Shown here piece after piece: positions 13,212 to 20,949 of a DNA stretch of 21,582 bases (position 1 is the first letter of the stretch; every line of letters begins with the position of its first letter). Made by a program: the position numbers and the translations under genes. This stretch comes from a virus, in the IMG/VR virus record IMGVR_UViG_3300007609_001476, positions 1 to 21,582 of that record. The stretch is one strand, 5' to 3'. A model generated the notes under the pieces. That model had not been told where the DNA came from. It saw only the letters and a list, made by a program, of their open reading frames with translations, and did not search any database.

Positions 13212-16200
13212 TATGTTCTCCCTACGGCTACTTCAATTAGCCCGACTTCTGTTGAGTCGTAGTTTTCTATTGCTTTCCCTATAATTGTACCTGCTCTTAC
13301 ATCACCGATCGCCTTAACACCAACCCCTGGAACTTCTGAAGTAACAATTATATCGCCCTTGTTAATTTTTCCTAATACTTTACACGGAACACGACCTGTT
13401 AGTGCAACACAGTTCTTCAGCCCAGGACAGGATGTATACATAACAAAACCAGCAGTCGCCGATACAACACCTGCTACTCTTGGATCGGCGTGCCTAACTG
13501 TTGTAGTAACTTCTTTGTCACCTCCGAATACCAACACAGTTCCTACTTCGTATTCTGCATCTCCTTCATAGTATTCAGCAACGTCTGCAGAGTAAGTTGC
13601 TTCGAATCTCGATTCGGTTGGTGATGTGCCAGTCAAGCTCCATCTACCGGTAACGGTTCCTGCCGTTGTGTTGCCGCCTGTGGTGAGTGCTAAAGTTTGA
13701 ACACTTTTTGCGGTTATAGGAGCATCGTCCGAACCATCCTGGGTTAAGAATTCATGGAGATCATTACGATACTGGTTTACCTTATCTGTTCCTAAGCTTC
13801 CACCAGATAGGAAAATACCACCAGCTCCGGTATAAGTGTAAAGCTGAATATACCCACCCGATGCTGTCTGCACAGAATCGACTGCATCTAAATCATCTAT
13901 TTTAAGTTTTGATAAATTACCAACTCTTGCTTCAAAATCGCCTTGGCTGTCACGATTTATCAGTTTGTTATTGTCAGATGCCCCAGTATAAGCCGCAGAA
14001 CTTTCAACAATGCTGTAGTCTACATCGTTAGCATTGCTGGAAGTGTTATCTCTACGTATGAAACCAGTCCCTGTAAATTGATTTTTCTTAAGGGCGCCGC
14101 CTACATTTACCACATCTGCATAAGAAACTGCCTGGGCACCGTCTACACTTACATTAGGATTTGCAATAACATGCCTTCCAGCAAAATGCTGTATTTTTTC
14201 CAGCTCTATACCGGTGGTGTTATCTGTGGCGGTTTGTAATTCAACAAATCCGTCGGTAACTGTAAACTGTGTATCATCAAAACTGGCAACACCTAGTGTG
14301 GCTTGTATTGCTTGATTAGTTCCTGCAGCCGCTGCAGTTCTAGCAGAAGCCTTATTCATATTAAGCTTGCTTTGTAATATTGCCTCTGCTTCGAACTCTG
14401 TATTATTCAAAGGTAATTTTACGTCAGTGTCAATGATAGTATCAGGAACAATTTGTGCATCAATTGTGTTTGCCGTTGAATCTATGTCAAGTGCAATATC
14501 ACCTACAATAGTGGCGTTGACAGCTTCGTTACCATCACCTGTAAACACCAATAGTTGGTTTGCAGATATTGAATTACCTGTAAATTCTTGTAGATTTGTA
14601 AAGGTTAAGCTTCTTAGATTAACAGCATCCTGTGGATTTGTTGGGTCGGCTACTGTTATGATTTTGTTATCACCTAGATTCATGTTACCTTTCATAGATA
14701 GCTGACCGTCTAATGACATAAAACCACCAGACCCTGTTGGAATCAGTGTTTCTTCTGGAACTACAGCACCACTATGGCTTATACCTAATCTTCTTTCGAT
14801 ATAAACCCTAGTAGCATTTTCTGTCGGCACCGTATCAACCGCATTGTCTGTGAATGTGCTATCTACGGAAAATTCTGAAATCGGCACACCACGCTTGAAT
14901 CCTAAACCGTCAAGATTGGAAAGTGCAATAGCAGCCGCAAAAGTAACAGTACCTGTCCCCTGGTCAACCTTAAAGAATGGTCCTACTTTGAAATTACCAA
15001 ACTGGTCTGTGGTTACAAAGAACACTCGTCCCACATCTCGTTCGATCACTTCGTTAGCTTCCTCAAACGCATTAACGCTTGCACCATAAATTTCTTTAGG
15101 ATAGTTAGTATCAGCGTATGACCCAGTACCAATTTCCAATAAGTCGTGAGATGTTACACGAACTAGAGAAATTCTCACTGTGAGCGTTCCTTTCGCTCTT
15201 TGATCCCTAATCGGAACAGCACTCTGAATAGCATAACTGCCGCTGTAATAAATCAAACCATCTTCTAGATCTCTATCGAGAACCAAAATTGCATAGGCTT
15301 CATTTGTTTCCTCTTCGGACTGGTATTCTTCGATAATGTAATCTTCGCCGCGGAATGTAAATCTAGAACCAGGAATTCTATCTCTATCCTGTGGGGCTAC
15401 TGGCACAACAGCAAAACTTCTGTCACCCGGGCGTCCTTTTACAAATGAAAAACTGTGTGTGCCGCTTTGTGTGCCGGTCGTATCTACCACCGCGGTCCCG
15501 CTTATACCTGGATAGCCACTGGATACTGTAAATGTGTTAGCTGATGGCGTTGTGTTTACAAAATAATTTTGTGCCGTGCTTAACCCTGTTGGTAGATCGC
15601 CTGTTGTGAACAAACGGATTGCATCGCCTACATTTAATCCGTGCGCTCCACTGGTAGTAAACACCCCAGGAGCGGCAATCGAAATTGTAACCGTTGTCCT
15701 AGTTCCTGGAACCTCAATATTAGGCTGGAACAAGGTTAAATCATTGAAATTATAGTTTTCTCTTGTGGTAGTTTTGGTAAGTCCTGTTTGGAAATAGGTT
15801 AAATCACCGCTACCAGCATCTGTAATTGCAACAGGGTTTCCGTTACGTTCTCGTGAAACTTGGAATTTAGTATCTGTTAGTCCTTCTTCTAACACAAAAA
15901 ATACTTCATTGTCAAGACCTGTCGGTAATGTTCCTGTTGTGTTGAACGCAATAGTAAAATTAGGCACTAATTTGTGCGGAACAAGTCCTAGGATGCTTAG
16001 GCTCGTCCCTGTAGAAGGTGAAAAACCATCATTGCCTTGCGGATCTGTATCAACAATTATTTGATTGTATGCAGGAACTTCTACAACATAGTAAGTTGTT
16101 CCTGCTGTAAACCCGTTGGTGGAACTGGTTGGTACAAATGTATCGCCTTCTCTTAATCTATGATTGTAAGAAGTTGTTAAGATGAATCTCGTAGAGTCAG

Positions 16201-19200
16201 TGCTGATATCAGTAACTTCAACGTATATACTTAATTCACCAGGGTCACCGGTCGTTACGATTCTAGTTATAAACTCTTCATCTATATCATTGCTGTAGGC
16301 TTGGAATTGCAACACACGATAAACTTCTGGCGATTCGTTAAGCACCAGGCCTGTAGACGGGCGAACCGCAACATTCTCTAGTCCGCCTGTTAGGATGAAG
16401 GTAGCTTTAGATCTATATGTCATCTTTGTTCCGTCCGGAATAACTTCGAAAATTCCATCGAAGTTGCCCGAGGTGTCTGATGTAAGATTAAGTCTTGCAA
16501 CGCCGTCTGGTAAGCCTTCTGTGTTAACCGAGGTTACCGGATATCTAACAATAAAGTTGCCGTGATCAACTTCCAATTCGCCATTTTCTAAAGGAGCCCA
16601 GTCATAATTGTTTACAAAAACAATCAATCCTTCTTTTTCATTCGCAAAACCTGCGGAAGGAAAAAAACAATCTACACGCTGTGCAAAATCATAGTATGGT
16701 TCTGTAGGAGTAGGAACTTCTAAAGGATCTGATCCTGCCGCGACCAATGCATAAACGCCGTGAGCCGATGAACCTCCTATAGAACGAATTTGTGCACCAT
16801 TTACCGCATAGTAAGAAACATAGTTGTAATAGGTGAACATGGAGACACTTTCTGTTAGTCCTCCGTTTGTTGCCAACAAACCAAAACCCATGTCGTTGAC
16901 CTGAGTGTAGTCATTTGACAGCATACTTCTGTTGCCAGGCATCAGAACTTCATATTTTACTTGATAATCAAAAGTTCCGCTTCCTGCACTTGTAGTTTCA
17001 ATAGGTTGTCCTGTTCCTGGCAGTGCTTCGATTTGGAAAGTGTTAGGTGTAATATTAGAACTTAATACGTAATACTCTACGCCTTCTTCTATGCCTGCAG
17101 GTAATGTTCCGCCGGTTGCGTTAAACACCAAAGTAACACCGGGAGTAAGTCCGTGATCGTTTTTCGTAATGATTGCCGGACTGCCCTGACTTATTGTACA
17201 GGTCTGGGGACCAGGTGCAAGATCAAAAGGCGTAGTTTCGTCTAGCACAAAAGTAGCTGTGCTTCCATCCTTGTTGTACTGGAAATTCCTTACATAGTTA
17301 ATGGTGAATCGAGTATCTGCTACAATAAATGATGCTGGCAATTGCGGGAATCTATCAAGACCAGATACATTGATTCTTGTTGTACTATCGCTTGAATCGT
17401 GGAGGAACTGAAGGTTTCCTGTAAATCCATCAACAAACATACCTCCTGCAAAAGTCCACTCGTTAGTGGATTTGGAAAAACTTGCCGATTCTTGACAGTA
17501 CGGAGATTTTGCCAATACCTGCCCGGTAGGATCTAACACCATCATAAAGCCACCGTGCCCTTGACCGGTTACTGCTCTTAAGATGTCAGCGTCGTTCATT
17601 AAGAACATATCCATTGCATCGTTTTCTTTAGGATAGTTCACACTGCCACTTCCGTCTATAACATCTTTCAAAGCATCCGTTAGGTCTTCCAAGACGGTTG
17701 GGGCTTCGGGTGCAGATTGAAACGCACGATCAATTACCTGTGATTCAGTTGAAAAAGTATCAAAAATTTCTTCGTTATTAATTACTTTTCCTGCTAATTC
17801 AAACCAACGGTCTATAGCGGCAAGTGTTTCGGAAAGCTGATCTGTAATTGCAATTCTACCACTGGCTGTTTCATAATACTTTAAACCTGCAGAAATTGTT
17901 CTGTTATATTCGCCGTATCTAAGGTCAAAAATTACAGCGTCAGTAATTAATCCTACATCCTTTTTACATCTTGCACTGTTATATGTAAAGGCACTTGTAA
18001 AAGGAGCCGTTTCCTCAACTATTTGTTCATTAATCCACGCAATTGTTTCTTCTTGTAAGAATTTTCTGTTAAGTTCTAATAGTGTTGCAGCCTCGTTGTA
18101 ATTTCCAGGATTGCTAATTTTAGGATAAACCGGTGCGGCGCTGTCTTGTAGATAATGATAACCGAAAAGTCTTTCGCCTATTACCAAATCGGTCCCACTC
18201 GTTACTAATCCGTCTCCGTCGGTTACTGGATCAGGCTCGGGGATAGTAAGGTCTCTTCTAAAACGCTGAAAAGCCCAAGGTGAAGAACTTGTTCCTTGTC
18301 TAGGTCGAACGATAGTTCGTCTAAATTCGTCACCTATAATTGCTGTATTTGGCGGAACCCGCAATGGAAAATGTTCTTCATATATTCCAGCTTCGACAAA
18401 AATACAGACTTGTGTTTCTTGTGCTCGGTCACCGTATCTAATTTCTTCACCGATTTCAAAAGTACCCGAGAGTATATCAACATCAAAGATTTCGTTACCG
18501 AAGCTGTCTAATTCACCGCTGTGCGATAAAATTTGAGCTATTGCTCCGGAAGTTACACCTTCTAAAAGGAACCCTTCTCTTATATCTCTTGTTCTAAAGG
18601 CCGCAACACTGTCAGTATCTGTGTCACCTGTAAAATCAGTTTGGAATCCATCTGTTCTAATCAATAATCTTGGTAGATTTACAACCAATGTTGGGAACGT
18701 TGTGAATCCGGAACCTGCATCAGTAATTTCAATGTTAGTAATTACGCCGCCAACCACAGTCGCTTCACCGAATGCACCTGTGCCTCCGCCACCTTCTACC
18801 CTTGCTGAAACCAATGAGTAACCTGATCCGCCATCTGTTACAGATATATCTGCAACTTTATATGTTATATCGAATGTTGCCCCTGTTCCGAACTCGCTGT
18901 CAGTTTCGGTTGCAACATCTGATGAACCAGGAAGTACCGAGTATAAACCGGATGAAATTATCTTAAAGGCACTAATTGCACCTGGGGTAGATACAGTAGC
19001 AAGTACCTCAATTACAGCAGACTCGCCAGTGCCGCTTGGAAATGTAATTCTGTCTCCTACCCTGTAGTTTGTGCCGATGTTATTCAAGGACAGTGTATCG
19101 ACGGCCATTGTGATTTCGCCCGCAAATCCTGTGCCAGAAATTGGCGCGGTTTCAATATCAGACAGTTGGCAGATACCTCTACCGTTGTTAAATGTAAGCA

Positions 19201-20056
19201 GTTTTCTGTATGGGCCGAGTTCTAAATTTGATTCTAAAAGTATTTCTTCAGCCCGCTTACAAGCAGCTTCTATAGATCTAAAGGCAAAAGGAAGGCTGCG
19301 TCCTTGTTTCTCTTTACCTAAATCGTCTCGTTCGTCGTCGCCAGTTGTGGCCACATATAGATTCACACCACTGGCAAATCCGCCGTTATCGACATAATCT
19401 TTAGTTGCGGCAATCAAGCCATCATACAAGATATCATCTTCTTCGTTTGGACTTCTAGATAAAATTAACGGCCCTGTCATCCGTCCAAATGCAGAATCTG
19501 ACTCCCCGGTAACCGGATCTATACCGTCAACACCACCTAAAGAAATTTTTGTATCCACGTAACCTTTGTTTACGCCAATTCTATCAGGATCATCTGCGTT
19601 TGTGCCGTGAACATTTGTGATTTGATTAAGCAAGGACTGTGTTTCAGAAACATTTGTTAAATCGGGTAAGTTAGCAATAGGGTATCTAATACCGCCACTG
19701 AACGCATTTAGAGGACCGCCTAGGTTTGGGGCTGGATCGCCTGCAACATCAGAAAATTCAGAATTGATTGTAATCTGATTTTGATTGGTTGTTTGATCGA
19801 TGTTTACACCAGTACCGCCGAGTATTTGTTTAAACTTTAATCCGTCAGTGGTTTGGTTTACGGTAACTATCGCATTTTCTTGTCCTGCATAGGTTGTAGG
19901 AGTATCATCTAACCCAATAAATGTTAAACGTTCTCCTAGACCTAACGAACTGTATAATTCTCTAAAATTTTCATTAACCTTGCGAAATGAATCTCGTATG
20001 CTATCACCGGTACCGTCGTTGCCAACTTCACCGATGTCAATAATTTTTCTTGCCAT
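13211..20056 (-). CDS. Giant tail-fibre / adhesin, 2281 aa
   Basis: One uninterrupted frame of 2281 codons. In order: anchor motif IDIGEVGNDGTGDSIRDSF, RKVNENFRELY (about 5-38); a region with GGSGY/AGSGF-type beta repeats (about 390-465); a pectate-lyase-like turn VEAGIYEEHFPLRVPPN (about 553-570); a long unique region with SIGGSSAHGVYALVAAG near 1090; four HGL...TTGxLPxGL...YYV modules (about 960-1540); a fibre motif GQLSMKGNMNLGDNKI (about 1785-1800); and a C-terminal domain beginning SADVAEYYEGD (about 2154) that resembles the self-processing or chaperone caps of marine phage fibres. It probably forms a long trimeric fibre that meets the host surface. It is first in the fibre operon behind a late promoter; the ribosome binding site is weak (AGGGG). 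Confidence 0.87.
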   Translation of the reverse strand: MARKIIDIGEVGNDGTGDSIRDSFRKVNENFRELYSSLGLGERLTFIGLDDTPTTYAGQENAIVTVNQTTDGLKFKQILGGTGVNIDQTTNQNQITINSEFSDVAGDPAPNLGGPLNAFSGGIRYPIANLPDLTNVSETQSLLNQITNVHGTNADDPDRIGVNKGYVDTKISLGGVDGIDPVTGESDSAFGRMTGPLILSRSPNEEDDILYDGLIAATKDYVDNGGFASGVNLYVATTGDDERDDLGKEKQGRSLPFAFRSIEAACKRAEEILLESNLELGPYRKLLTFNNGRGICQLSDIETAPISGTGFAGEITMAVDTLSLNNIGTNYRVGDRITFPSGTGESAVIEVLATVSTPGAISAFKIISSGLYSVLPGSSDVATETDSEFGTGATFDITYKVADISVTDGGSGYSLVSARVEGGGGTGAFGEATVVGGVITNIEITDAGSGFTTFPTLVVNLPRLLIRTDGFQTDFTGDTDTDSVAAFRTRDIREGFLLEGVTSGAIAQILSHSGELDSFGNEIFDVDILSGTFEIGEEIRYGDRAQETQVCIFVEAGIYEEHFPLRVPPNTAIIGDEFRRTIVRPRQGTSSSPWAFQRFRRDLTIPEPDPVTDGDGLVTSGTDLVIGERLFGYHYLQDSAAPVYPKISNPGNYNEAATLLELNRKFLQEETIAWINEQIVEETAPFTSAFTYNSARCKKDVGLITDAVIFDLRYGEYNRTISAGLKYYETASGRIAITDQLSETLAAIDRWFELAGKVINNEEIFDTFSTESQVIDRAFQSAPEAPTVLEDLTDALKDVIDGSGSVNYPKENDAMDMFLMNDADILRAVTGQGHGGFMMVLDPTGQVLAKSPYCQESASFSKSTNEWTFAGGMFVDGFTGNLQFLHDSSDSTTRINVSGLDRFPQLPASFIVADTRFTINYVRNFQYNKDGSTATFVLDETTPFDLAPGPQTCTISQGSPAIITKNDHGLTPGVTLVFNATGGTLPAGIEEGVEYYVLSSNITPNTFQIEALPGTGQPIETTSAGSGTFDYQVKYEVLMPGNRSMLSNDYTQVNDMGFGLLATNGGLTESVSMFTYYNYVSYYAVNGAQIRSIGGSSAHGVYALVAAGSDPLEVPTPTEPYYDFAQRVDCFFPSAGFANEKEGLIVFVNNYDWAPLENGELEVDHGNFIVRYPVTSVNTEGLPDGVARLNLTSDTSGNFDGIFEVIPDGTKMTYRSKATFILTGGLENVAVRPSTGLVLNESPEVYRVLQFQAYSNDIDEEFITRIVTTGDPGELSIYVEVTDISTDSTRFILTTSYNHRLREGDTFVPTSSTNGFTAGTTYYVVEVPAYNQIIVDTDPQGNDGFSPSTGTSLSILGLVPHKLVPNFTIAFNTTGTLPTGLDNEVFFVLEEGLTDTKFQVSRERNGNPVAITDAGSGDLTYFQTGLTKTTTRENYNFNDLTLFQPNIEVPGTRTTVTISIAAPGVFTTSGAHGLNVGDAIRLFTTGDLPTGLSTAQNYFVNTTPSANTFTVSSGYPGISGTAVVDTTGTQSGTHSFSFVKGRPGDRSFAVVPVAPQDRDRIPGSRFTFRGEDYIIEEYQSEEETNEAYAILVLDRDLEDGLIYYSGSYAIQSAVPIRDQRAKGTLTVRISLVRVTSHDLLEIGTGSYADTNYPKEIYGASVNAFEEANEVIERDVGRVFFVTTDQFGNFKVGPFFKVDQGTGTVTFAAAIALSNLDGLGFKRGVPISEFSVDSTFTDNAVDTVPTENATRVYIERRLGISHSGAVVPEETLIPTGSGGFMSLDGQLSMKGNMNLGDNKIITVADPTNPQDAVNLRSLTFTNLQEFTGNSISANQLLVFTGDGNEAVNATIVGDIALDIDSTANTIDAQIVPDTIIDTDVKLPLNNTEFEAEAILQSKLNMNKASARTAAAAGTNQAIQATLGVASFDDTQFTVTDGFVELQTATDNTTGIELEKIQHFAGRHVIANPNVSVDGAQAVSYADVVNVGGALKKNQFTGTGFIRRDNTSSNANDVDYSIVESSAAYTGASDNNKLINRDSQGDFEARVGNLSKLKIDDLDAVDSVQTASGGYIQLYTYTGAGGIFLSGGSLGTDKVNQYRNDLHEFLTQDGSDDAPITAKSVQTLALTTGGNTTAGTVTGRWSLTGTSPTESRFEATYSADVAEYYEGDAEYEVGTVLVFGGDKEVTTTVRHADPRVAGVVSATAGFVMYTSCPGLKNCVALTGRVPCKVLGKINKGDIIVTSEVPGVGVKAIGDVRAGTIIGKAIENYDSTEVGLIEVAVGRT
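15445..17170 (-). repeat. Four HGL / TTGxLPxGL modules inside the giant fibre gene
   Basis: Protein-level repeats with pattern HGLxxGxxxxFxTTGxLPxGLxxxxxYYVxxxxxxxxF, ending in an AGSG-type turn. The approximate spans are 16961-17170, 16000-16180 (divergent), 15793-15993 and 15445-15665. Copy 2 keeps the ends but has lost LPxGL. Spacing is irregular, so they are modular domains rather than a tandem DNA repeat. Confidence 0.7.
18667..18850 (-). repeat. Glycine-rich GGSGY / AGSGF beta repeats in the giant fibre gene
   Basis: Two adjacent protein units, VTDGGSGYSL...GGGGTGA and ITDAGSGFTTFPTLVV, occupy this stretch. Units of this kind are common in phage and bacterial surface proteins and probably form a beta-strand shaft. 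Confidence 0.6.
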
Positions 20057-20084
20057 ATTAGCCCCTGATAAAATGCTTCAATGG

Positions 20085-20092
20085 TATTTATC
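20085..20092 (-). promoter_or_regulatory. T4-type late promoter motif (GATAAATA) for the fibre operon
   Basis: The minus strand reads GATAAATACCATT 29 nt before the start codon of the 2281-aa gene, with predicted start near 20079 and a leader of about 23 nt. No terminator was seen between here and 3526, so it may drive much of the minus-strand block. Confidence 0.6.
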
Positions 20093-20124
20093 AACAGATT
20101 TTAAAAGCCTAATGTAAATACTTT

Positions 20125-20412
20125 ATGTTTATAAAGAAAAGATTAGAAACAAATACTTTCACCAGGGTAAGTAAACTAGGAAAAGAACATCAGTACTCAA
20201 GAACAAGAACTGTTTATAATTTTAAATGTGATAATTGTGGCACCGAGTTTGAAAGAACTCCAAAGAAAATGCACCACAAAAGAACAAGCAATAATTATTT
20301 TCATGTTTGTTCTAATTGTGATGCAAAACGTTTTGCACAAAAGAAAGGTATCGAGCAAAAACAGATATGGGATATGCCTGCAGGATTAGATTTACCTGTA
20401 AGCAAATTTTAA
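20125..20412 (+). CDS. Zinc-ribbon protein, 95 aa
   Basis: A small basic protein with two CxxC knuckles, Cys35-Cys38 (CDNC) and Cys62-Cys65 (CSNC), separated by a Lys/His-rich linker (KKMHHKR). This fits a four-cysteine zinc ribbon or treble-clef finger that could bind nucleic acid. The N-terminus is rich in Lys, Arg and Thr. No Shine-Dalgarno is visible before the ATG, and an in-frame stop lies 5 codons upstream, so no earlier start exists; translation may be leaderless or weak. The last 4 nt overlap the end of a small minus-strand gene. An HNH-type nuclease is not supported, since no HNH residues are seen. Confidence 0.75.
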   Translation: MFIKKRLETNTFTRVSKLGKEHQYSRTRTVYNFKCDNCGTEFERTPKKMHHKRTSNNYFHVCSNCDAKRFAQKKGIEQKQIWDMPAGLDLPVSKF

Positions 20413-20576
20413 TTTTCTTTTTTGCAGATTGTCCATATACCGTAAGCAACCGCAATACCACCTGCTATTTTTGCTAAATTTGCAGCGAAAATAGCTAATA
20501 ATCCCATTACTATTAGTCCAGCACCGTCCCAAGAAGTTCTTTCTTTAATACGTGATTTAATCCAATTTAGACCCAT
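20409..20576 (-). CDS. Small membrane protein, 55 aa
   Basis: A short gene with ATG at 20576-20574 and a TAA stop at 20411-20409. It encodes a basic amphipathic start (MGLNWIKSRIKERTSWD), a hydrophobic stretch of about 32 residues (about 19-50: GLIVMGLLAIFAANLAKIAG, then GIAVAYGIWTI) and a KKEN tail. AGGAG lies 6 nt before the ATG and a late motif AATAAATA lies upstream. It could be one long or two short membrane helices. Holin, antiholin or another membrane protein are possible; the function is unknown. Confidence 0.75.
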   Translation of the reverse strand: MGLNWIKSRIKERTSWDGAGLIVMGLLAIFAANLAKIAGGIAVAYGIWTICKKEN

Positions 20577-20597
20577 TTTAATCTCCTATCACAAACC

Positions 20598-20605
20598 TAT
20601 TTATT
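20598..20605 (-). promoter_or_regulatory. T4-type late promoter motif (AATAAATA), with a possible divergent partner
   Basis: The minus strand reads AATAAATA, giving a leader of about 16 nt to the 55-aa membrane protein. The surrounding TATTTATTAAATA is nearly symmetric. On the plus strand ATTAAATA (20603-20610) could serve the 105-aa gene, so one site may fire in both directions. Confidence 0.45.
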
Positions 20606-20613
20606 AAATAAGT

Positions 20614-20628
20614 GTCCTTAAGGAGGAC
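20614..20628 (+). promoter_or_regulatory. Hairpin over the Shine-Dalgarno of the 105-aa gene
   Basis: GTCCT / AGGAC with a TAAGG loop. The AAGGAGG Shine-Dalgarno (20620-20626 region) lies partly in the loop and partly in the stem, 3 to 5 nt from the start codon. The 5-bp stem is weak but may tune translation. Confidence 0.4.
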
Positions 20629-20631
20629 TAT

Positions 20632-20949
20632 ATGTTTACATGGTTAAAAAAAATGTTAGGAAGTGATGTTCCGGACACACCAGTTATCTCACAAGAACCT
20701 AATAACTACCAGTCGTTTAAAGATGCTGGCAAAAAGGCAAATCCTGAACTTGCACTAAATGAACCTGTTCAGGAAAAACAAGAAGAAAAGAAGCGTGGTC
20801 GCAAAAAGACCGGCGTTACAAAAACCGATCTTAACAAAATGACCAAAGATCAGTTAGAAGCCTATGCTAAGAAAGAGCATGGTGTTGATCTTGACAAGCG
20901 TCGAAAGAAAGCGGATCTTGTTGCAGAAGTGTTGAAGCTTGCGAAGTAA
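20632..20949 (+). CDS. Basic protein with AT-hook-like and HeH/SAP-like segments, 105 aa
   Basis: The N-terminus MFTWLKKMLG is amphipathic. The middle is polar and Glu-rich, then KKRGRKK (about 53-59) resembles an AT hook. The C-terminal 38 residues (LNKMTKDQLEAYAKKEHGVD, then KADLVAEVLKL) have the helix-extended loop-helix pattern of HeH/SAP/Rho-N-like DNA- or RNA-binding domains. A role in binding nucleic acid is inferred. AAGGAGG precedes the ATG. The last 83 nt run antisense to the end of the UV endonuclease gene. Confidence 0.8.
   Translation: MFTWLKKMLGSDVPDTPVISQEPNNYQSFKDAGKKANPELALNEPVQEKQEEKKRGRKKTGVTKTDLNKMTKDQLEAYAKKEHGVDLDKRRKKADLVAEVLKLAK

Noticed and set aside
20113-20120. TGTAAATA as a normal late promoter for the zinc-ribbon gene
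   Set aside because: The predicted start would fall on the ATG itself, leaving no leader; kept only as a finding about leaderless translation.
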